Shown here: positions 6,660-10,157 of the stretch, in pieces
How positions within the stretch are numbered: position 1 is the stretch's first letter
How the letters are laid out: every line of letters starts with the position of its first letter
Assembly (NCBI GenBank): GCA_007125255.1
Contig: SLDM01000204.1
Location: 1 to 10,157, forward strand
From: Phycisphaerales bacterium
Lineage (GTDB): Bacteria; Planctomycetota; Phycisphaerae; Phycisphaerales; SM1A02
Direction: 5' to 3'
DNA length: 10,157 bases
Notes under the pieces: model-generated
The model's input: only the letters and a program-made list of their open reading frames with translations
Databases searched by the model: none
Told to the model about the DNA's origin: nothing
Made by a program: the position numbers and the translations under genes

Positions 6660-6888
6660 ACCGCGAGAACAGCGCGGGACCGCCCTGGCTCCTCAGACTC
6701 GGGACGCCCGCACTGGAGATAGATCGAAACTGCGGAGACTGGTAGACTGCCCGGTCGATGGGTCGCGTGGGAAGCCACTGCATGAGCCCGCATGAGCCAT
6801 ACTCGATGGGCCCGCTTGATGGCCCCGCATGTTCGCACCCCGCCTGGTGCCTGCCGCAATGACCCCCAGGCCCACCTGCCGCCGTGAT

Positions 6889-6893
6889 GGAGG
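6889..6893 (+). promoter_or_regulatory. GGAGG ribosome binding site fixing the dehydrogenase start
   Basis: GGAGG lies 5 nt before the ATG at 6899 and 8 nt before the ATG at 6902. In-frame GTG 6884 and ATG 6887 lie upstream of or overlapping it and so are unlikely starts. Confidence 0.75.
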
Positions 6894-6898
6894 CCCCG

Positions 6899-8299
6899 AT
6901 GATGACGACTGCCGCCACAGTGCAACCGACGACGACGGAAGCCCGGACCCTCGTTTCGCGGAATCCCGCGACGGGGGAGATGGTCGGCGAAGTGCCGATC
7001 ACCCCGGTCGAAGCGATCCCGACCATCGTCCGCCGGGCGCGGGATGCGACGAAGGCGTGGCGGGGGATGACGATCGATCAGCGGATCGCGCTGATCGAAC
7101 CGGCGGGGAAGAAGCTCGTCGAGCGGGCCGAAGAGCTCGGCCGACTGCTCACGCTGGAGATGGGCAAGCCGCTCGCCGAAGCGATCGGCGAGGTCAAGGG
7201 GTGCGGGGCCACGATGAGCGCGTCGCTCAAGTCGATCGCCGAAGCGCTGGAGCCGGAGCCCCTGGAAGATGACTCCACCGCCTCGAGGATGTACTTCGAT
7301 CCGCTCGGGGTCGCGGCGGTCATTACGCCGTGGAACTTCCCGCTCGCCATGCCGCACTGGATGGTGCTGCCGGCGCTCGCGGCGGGAAACACCGTCATCA
7401 TGAAGCCGTCGGAAGAGACGCCGCTGATCGCGCAGGCGTACGCGGAGATTCTCAACGAGTCGCTCCCGCCGGATGTGTTGCAGATCATCCACGGCGCCGA
7501 CGGCCAGGGCAAAGCTCTGGTCGAGGCGGAGGTCGATCTGATCGCCTTCACCGGGTCGCGCGAGACCGGCAGCCGGATCATGCAGTCCGCGGGCGGCGGA
7601 TTGAAGCGGTTGGTCCTGGAACTCGGTGGCAAGGACCCGCTGATCGTGATGGAAGGGGCGGACATCGAGAAGGCCGCGGAGTTTGCCGCCCGCAACAGCT
7701 TCCGCAACGCGGGGCAGGTCTGCGTGAGTACGGAGCGCATCTACGTCGATGACCGGATCGCCGACCAGTTCCAGGAGGCGTTCGTGCGTCACACGCGGGA
7801 GATGAAGGTCGGCAGCGGTCTGGAAGAGGAGACCAGGATCGGCCCGATGATCAGCGCCCGGCAGCGCGACCACGTGCTGGGCCAGTTGAAGGATGCGGTC
7901 AACCGCGGCGCGAAGGTCCTCTACGGCGGGGAGGGTCACCACGATCAGTTCGTCATGCCGACGATCCTGACGGAGGTGAACCACACCATGCCGATCATGC
8001 GCGACGAAACGTTCGGACCGGTGGCGTGCGTGGCGCGGTACACGAACGCGGACGAGGCGGTCGAGTTGGCCAACGACACGCCGTTCGGTCTCGGCGCGGT
8101 GGTCTTCGGGCCGGACGATCAGGCGGAGCAGGTCGCGCGGCAACTCGATGCGGGGATGGTCGGCATCAACAAGAGCTGTGGCGGCGCTTCCGGCTCGCCG
8201 TGGGTCGGCGCGAAGCAGTCGGGGTTCGGCTACCACAGCGGCAAGGCGGGACACCGCCAGTTCACCCAGACGAGGATCGTCAGCCGCCCGCGGGGGTGA
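6899..8299 (+). CDS. NAD-type aldehyde dehydrogenase (ALDH superfamily)
   Basis: A soluble 466-residue dehydrogenase oxidising an aldehyde to its acid. Catalytic residues are Cys275 (NAGQVCVSTERIYV), the general base Glu241 (LELGGKDP) and the oxyanion Asn146 (TPWNFP). The Rossmann motif is FTGSRETG. In IMKPSEETP, Lys169 and Glu172 sit where Glu binds the NAD adenosine ribose hydroxyls in NAD-preferring ALDHs; E. coli GabD has a non-acidic residue there, so NAD+ is favoured by inference. The C-terminal ETFGPVACV, NDTPFGLGAVVFG and KQSGFGYHSG blocks are complete. Overall it resembles succinate-semialdehyde or broad-range aldehyde dehydrogenases, but the substrate is not clear from motifs. The start is set by GGAGG at 6889. 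It is preceded by the hairpin-rich gap and followed by a 12-bp hairpin, so it is probably transcribed alone. The long opposite-strand frame over it is a codon-bias shadow. Confidence 0.95.
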   Translation: MMTTAATVQPTTTEARTLVSRNPATGEMVGEVPITPVEAIPTIVRRARDATKAWRGMTIDQRIALIEPAGKKLVERAEELGRLLTLEMGKPLAEAIGEVKGCGATMSASLKSIAEALEPEPLEDDSTASRMYFDPLGVAAVITPWNFPLAMPHWMVLPALAAGNTVIMKPSEETPLIAQAYAEILNESLPPDVLQIIHGADGQGKALVEAEVDLIAFTGSRETGSRIMQSAGGGLKRLVLELGGKDPLIVMEGADIEKAAEFAARNSFRNAGQVCVSTERIYVDDRIADQFQEAFVRHTREMKVGSGLEEETRIGPMISARQRDHVLGQLKDAVNRGAKVLYGGEGHHDQFVMPTILTEVNHTMPIMRDETFGPVACVARYTNADEAVELANDTPFGLGAVVFGPDDQAEQVARQLDAGMVGINKSCGGASGSPWVGAKQSGFGYHSGKAGHRQFTQTRIVSRPRG

Positions 8300-8334
8300 G
8301 ACCGAATGGCCGGGGCGCGGAGCGGGCAGACACC

Positions 8335-8365
8335 CAGGGGTGAATGGTGGTAGCATTCACCCCTG
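8335..8365 (+). terminator. 12-bp hairpin after the aldehyde dehydrogenase gene
   Basis: CAGGGGTGAATG (8335-8346) pairs perfectly with CATTCACCCCTG (8354-8365) around a GTGGTAG loop. The downstream sequence is pyrimidine-rich (to TTTTT near 8381), but the T tract is not adjacent. It is a likely terminator or mRNA 3'-end stabiliser for the dehydrogenase. It lies about 100 nt before the next gene. Confidence 0.6.
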
Positions 8366-8453
8366 AACCCATTCTTTCCCTTTTTCTTCAGTTTCACGGC
8401 GGTCAGCGTCTCAAATCGTTCCCCGCGGAAGTGAAGTGGCGAGAGTCATCACC

Positions 8454-8459
8454 GGGAGA
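8454..8459 (+). promoter_or_regulatory. GGGAGA ribosome binding site for a TTG start
   Basis: GGGAGA lies 5 nt before the TTG at 8465. No in-frame ATG lies upstream, and the protein's OB domain would be cut by the first internal ATG. This supports TTG initiation of the exoribonuclease gene. Confidence 0.7.
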
Positions 8460-8464
8460 AACCA

Positions 8465-9478
8465 TTGTCCCAGACCGCAACCGACAAGCCCCACCACGAT
8501 CTGAAAACCCTGCCGCCCAACGGCTACGTGGACGGTGTGTACTCGATCGTCAACCCGCAGCTCGGCACGACCCGCGCGGGCAAGCCGTTCCTCAAGTGCC
8601 TCCTGCGCGATGCGAGCGGCGAGGTCGCGGCCCGTCAGTGGACGGTGGAGGAGAGCGCCTTTCCCGACATTCAGGCCGCGGGGTTCGTCTGGATCGCCGG
8701 CCACACGCAGGTCTACAACGAACAGGTTCAGATCATTCTCGAGCAGATCAAGCCCGTCGAGGTCAGTGACGAGGAGATCGCCAGACTTCTGCCGGCAACG
8801 AGCAAAAACATCGATGAGATGTTCCGGGAGGTCACCGCGCTGCTCGAATCGATCGAGCACCCGGCGATGAAGAGCCTCGCGCAGGCGTATCTCAACGACG
8901 AAGAGATGATGAACCGGTTCAAGCGGGCTCCGGCCGCGATGAGCCTGCACCACGCGTGGATCGGTGGTCTGCTCGAACACACGCTGCAGCTGATGAAGCT
9001 CGCCGATCGCATGCTGCCGCTCTATCCGCAGCTCAACCGCGACATCGTGATCATGGGGCTGTTCCTGCACGATCTCGGCAAGGTGTACGAGCTGTCGTGG
9101 GAGAAGGGTTTCGACTACACCGAGGACGGCAACCTCGTCGGGCACATCGTGCGCGGCACGATCGTGCTGCAGTTCAAGGCGGCGATGGCGGCGAAGCAGG
9201 GTGAGAAGCTGCCCGGCCCCGCACTGCGCGTGTTGCAGCACATCATCCTCAGCCACCACGGCATCCCGGAGTACGGCGCGGCGAAGGTTCCCGCCACGCC
9301 CGAGGCGATCTTCATCTCCCAGCTCGACAACCTCGAAGCGAAAACGACGATGGCCCTCACCCACGCCCGGCCGGATGAGGCCGGCTCGGTCGAGTCGGCG
9401 GCCCATTTTACCGACAAGGTCTGGGCGCTCGACACGCGGCTGTACCGCCCCGATCCGCTCCTGGCGGCCGAACTGTAA
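8465..9478 (+). CDS. yhaM: YhaM-like 3'-5' exoribonuclease (OB fold + HD domain)
   Basis: A 337-residue cytoplasmic protein matching the YhaM family, Mn2+-dependent 3'-5' exonucleases acting on RNA (and on DNA in some members). Residues about 20-98 form an OB-fold nucleic-acid domain (GKPFLKCLLRDASGEVAARQWTV ... GFVWIAGHTQVYNEQVQIILEQI). Residues about 155-320 are an HD metal-dependent phosphohydrolase domain. Its metal ligands appear as His163 or His172 (HHAWIGGLLEH), His202-Asp203 (FLHDLGK), His264/His265 (LSHHG) and Asp288 (SQLDNLEAK). The length is close to B. subtilis YhaM (about 314 aa). Translation starts at TTG, supported by GGGAGA 5 nt upstream. It converges on hslU, and the junction is an octamer-repeat array that can act as its terminator. 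The family call is strong; substrate preference is by homology only. Confidence 0.92.
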   Translation: MSQTATDKPHHDLKTLPPNGYVDGVYSIVNPQLGTTRAGKPFLKCLLRDASGEVAARQWTVEESAFPDIQAAGFVWIAGHTQVYNEQVQIILEQIKPVEVSDEEIARLLPATSKNIDEMFREVTALLESIEHPAMKSLAQAYLNDEEMMNRFKRAPAAMSLHHAWIGGLLEHTLQLMKLADRMLPLYPQLNRDIVIMGLFLHDLGKVYELSWEKGFDYTEDGNLVGHIVRGTIVLQFKAAMAAKQGEKLPGPALRVLQHIILSHHGIPEYGAAKVPATPEAIFISQLDNLEAKTTMALTHARPDEAGSVESAAHFTDKVWALDTRLYRPDPLLAAEL

Positions 9479-9485
9479 AACCCAG

Positions 9486-9632
9486 GGCACGGAGGCAAGA
9501 AGGCACGGAGGCACGAAGGGGAGGACGCGTGGGGGTTTGCTGGAGTGGCGAAAGAGCAATCTACCCCTTCGTCGCTTCGCCCCTCCGTCGCTCCGTCGCT
9601 CTTCTTTCGTGCCTTCGTGCCTTTCTTTTTTT
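9486..9632. repeat. Inverted array of 8-bp repeats (GGCACGRA/CTTCGTGC) with T7 tract between convergent genes
   Basis: The left arm has five units in strict 8-bp register from 9486 to 9525: GGCACGGA, GGCAAGAA, GGCACGGA, GGCACGAA, GGGGAGGA. The right arm has CTTCGTCG, CTTCGCCC, CTCCGTCG and CTCCGTCG from 9567 to 9598, then TTTCGTGC and CTTCGTGC (9605-9620). TTTTTTT (9626-9632) follows and overlaps the hslU stop. The arms are complementary: ACGAAGGGG (9513-9521) pairs with CCCCTTCGT (9564-9572), and GGCACGAA pairs with TTCGTGCC. Read on plus, it is a long hairpin plus T tract, so it can terminate yhaM. The central 40 nt is unique. Confidence 0.85.
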
Positions 9633-10157
9633 ACAGCACAAACTTGCGCAGATCTTCATCCTGCATGATCCGCTTCAGCCGTTCGCGCACGAACGCATCG
9701 GTGATCGAAAGTTCCGTCTCGCCGTGACTCACCATGTCCGGGGCCCGGAAGCTGATCTCTTCGAAGACGCACTCCATCACGGTCATCAGCCGCCGCGCGC
9801 CGATATTTTCCATCGAGGCGTTCGCTTCCGCGGCAAGGTCGGCCATCGCGTCGACCGATTCGGGCGTGAACGTGATTGAGAGCCCTTCGGTCTCCAGCAG
9901 CGCTTCCTGCTGGCGGGTCAGCGCCGCATCCGGCTCGGTGAGGATGCGCTTGAAGTCTTCCCGGGTGAGCGCTTCCAGTTCGACGCGAATGGGGAAGCGG
10001 CCCTGCAACTCCGGCATGAGGTCCTTCACGCTCGATGAATGAAACGCGCCGGCCGCGACGAAGAGCACCTGATCGGTGTTCACCACGCCGTGCCGGGTGT
10101 TGACCGCGGAGCCCTCGACGATCGGCAGCAGATCGCGCTGCACGCCCTGGCGGGAGA
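9631..10157 (-). CDS. hslU: HslU, ATPase subunit of the HslUV protease, 5' end beyond window
   Basis: The AAA+ unfoldase ring that feeds substrates to the HslV peptidase in the cytoplasm. The last 174 residues are visible. SRQGVQRDLLPIVEG opens the fragment. TRHGVVNTDQVLFVAAGAF then covers sensor 1, and PELQGRFPIRVEL carries the arginine finger of the AAA+ ring. ENIGARRLMTVMEC carries the sensor-2 Arg. The C-terminus DEDLRKFVL matches the HslU tail (E. coli DEDLSRFIL) that inserts into HslV to activate it. Walker A/B and the I-domain lie off-window, and hslV would normally be adjacent upstream. The stop codon (9631-9633) touches the T tract of the octamer array. It converges with yhaM. Confidence 0.97.
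   Translation of the reverse strand, partial: SRQGVQRDLLPIVEGSAVNTRHGVVNTDQVLFVAAGAFHSSSVKDLMPELQGRFPIRVELEALTREDFKRILTEPDAALTRQQEALLETEGLSITFTPESVDAMADLAAEANASMENIGARRLMTVMECVFEEISFRAPDMVSHGETELSITDAFVRERLKRIMQDEDLRKFVL

Larger units (their letters stand above)
5806..6898. other. Long region without a recognisable gene, rich in hairpins
   Basis: About 1.09 kb between the regulator's terminator and the aldehyde dehydrogenase start holds no protein I recognise and no tRNA, tmRNA, RNase P or SRP RNA signature I could find. Clear inverted repeats in its first half are GGGGC-G-GGC/GCC-A-GCCCC (5856-5864 with 5871-5879), CTGCGGGGCC/GGCCCCGCAG (6126-6135 with 6150-6159) and GGAACGAC/GTCGTTCC (6204-6211 with 6230-6237). 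A denser hairpin cluster lies at 6358-6659. A plus-strand frame stays open from 5992 to 6798 but has atypical codon use (many CGA, AGA, AGG, AAA) and no recognisable motif. Near the right end GCATGAGCC is repeated at 6780-6788 and 6790-6798. It could be a long structured leader, a separate structured RNA, or decayed sequence. No terminator closes it before the dehydrogenase gene. Confidence 0.6.

Noticed and set aside
5806..6898. tRNA, tmRNA, RNase P RNA, SRP RNA or group II intron domain V in the gap
   Set aside because: I looked for a T-arm GGTTCGAATCC, the RNase P GAGGAAAGTCC, the SRP GGAAGG/AGCAG loop and a domain-V-like element. None is present. The GCCGTAC/GTACGGC hairpin lacks the domain V catalytic bases.
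6416..8356. 646-codon open frame on the minus strand opposite the aldehyde dehydrogenase
   Set aside because: The plus strand encodes a complete ALDH with all catalytic motifs. The antisense translation is Arg/His/Asp-rich with no motif, a typical GC-rich shadow.
8411..9559. 382-codon minus-strand frame opposite yhaM
   Set aside because: It is antisense to a well-supported OB-HD protein and has no recognisable domain or ribosome site.
9486..9632. CRISPR-like repeats
   Set aside because: The units are contiguous 8-mers without spacers and occur in inverted orientation.

Overview
This window is high-GC bacterial chromosomal DNA with eight recognisable protein-coding genes, all housekeeping or core-accessory in character. 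Each gene's long antisense open frames look like by-products of GC-rich codon usage. The genes suggest a Gram-negative bacterium, probably Planctomycetota (Phycisphaerae-like). The grounds are an N-terminal excisionase-type HTH fused to a receiver domain, octamer repeats of the GGCACGGA type between genes, a secreted esterase and a lipoprotein. This assignment is inference from gene style; no rRNA or other marker gene is present.

Left part (1-3160): a minus-strand pair encodes an outer-surface lipoprotein and, 10 nt downstream, the 23S rRNA 2'-O-methyltransferase RlmE, which runs off the left edge. It diverges across a 302-bp spacer from a plus-strand secreted alpha/beta-hydrolase (putative esterase). 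Middle part (3161-5805): a repeat- and hairpin-rich leader precedes a two-CBS-domain protein. A low-specificity L-threonine aldolase follows 55 nt later. After a spacer with a spaced pair of CGGCAATTG boxes and a leader hairpin comes an HTH-receiver regulator, closed by a textbook rho-independent terminator.

Right part (5806-10157): about 1.1 kb without a recognisable gene holds a dense series of perfect or near-perfect hairpins. Next come an NAD-type aldehyde dehydrogenase and a YhaM-like OB-HD 3'-5' exoribonuclease starting at TTG. The latter converges on hslU, the ATPase of the HslUV protease, which runs off the right edge. The convergent junction is filled by an inverted array of 8-bp repeats ending in a T tract.

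The genes do not form one pathway. The most unusual parts are non-coding: the hairpin-rich gap (5806-6898), two overlapping and mutually exclusive hairpins ahead of the CBS gene, the operator-like pair upstream of the regulator, and the octamer array. No mobile element, CRISPR array, tRNA or rRNA was recognised.
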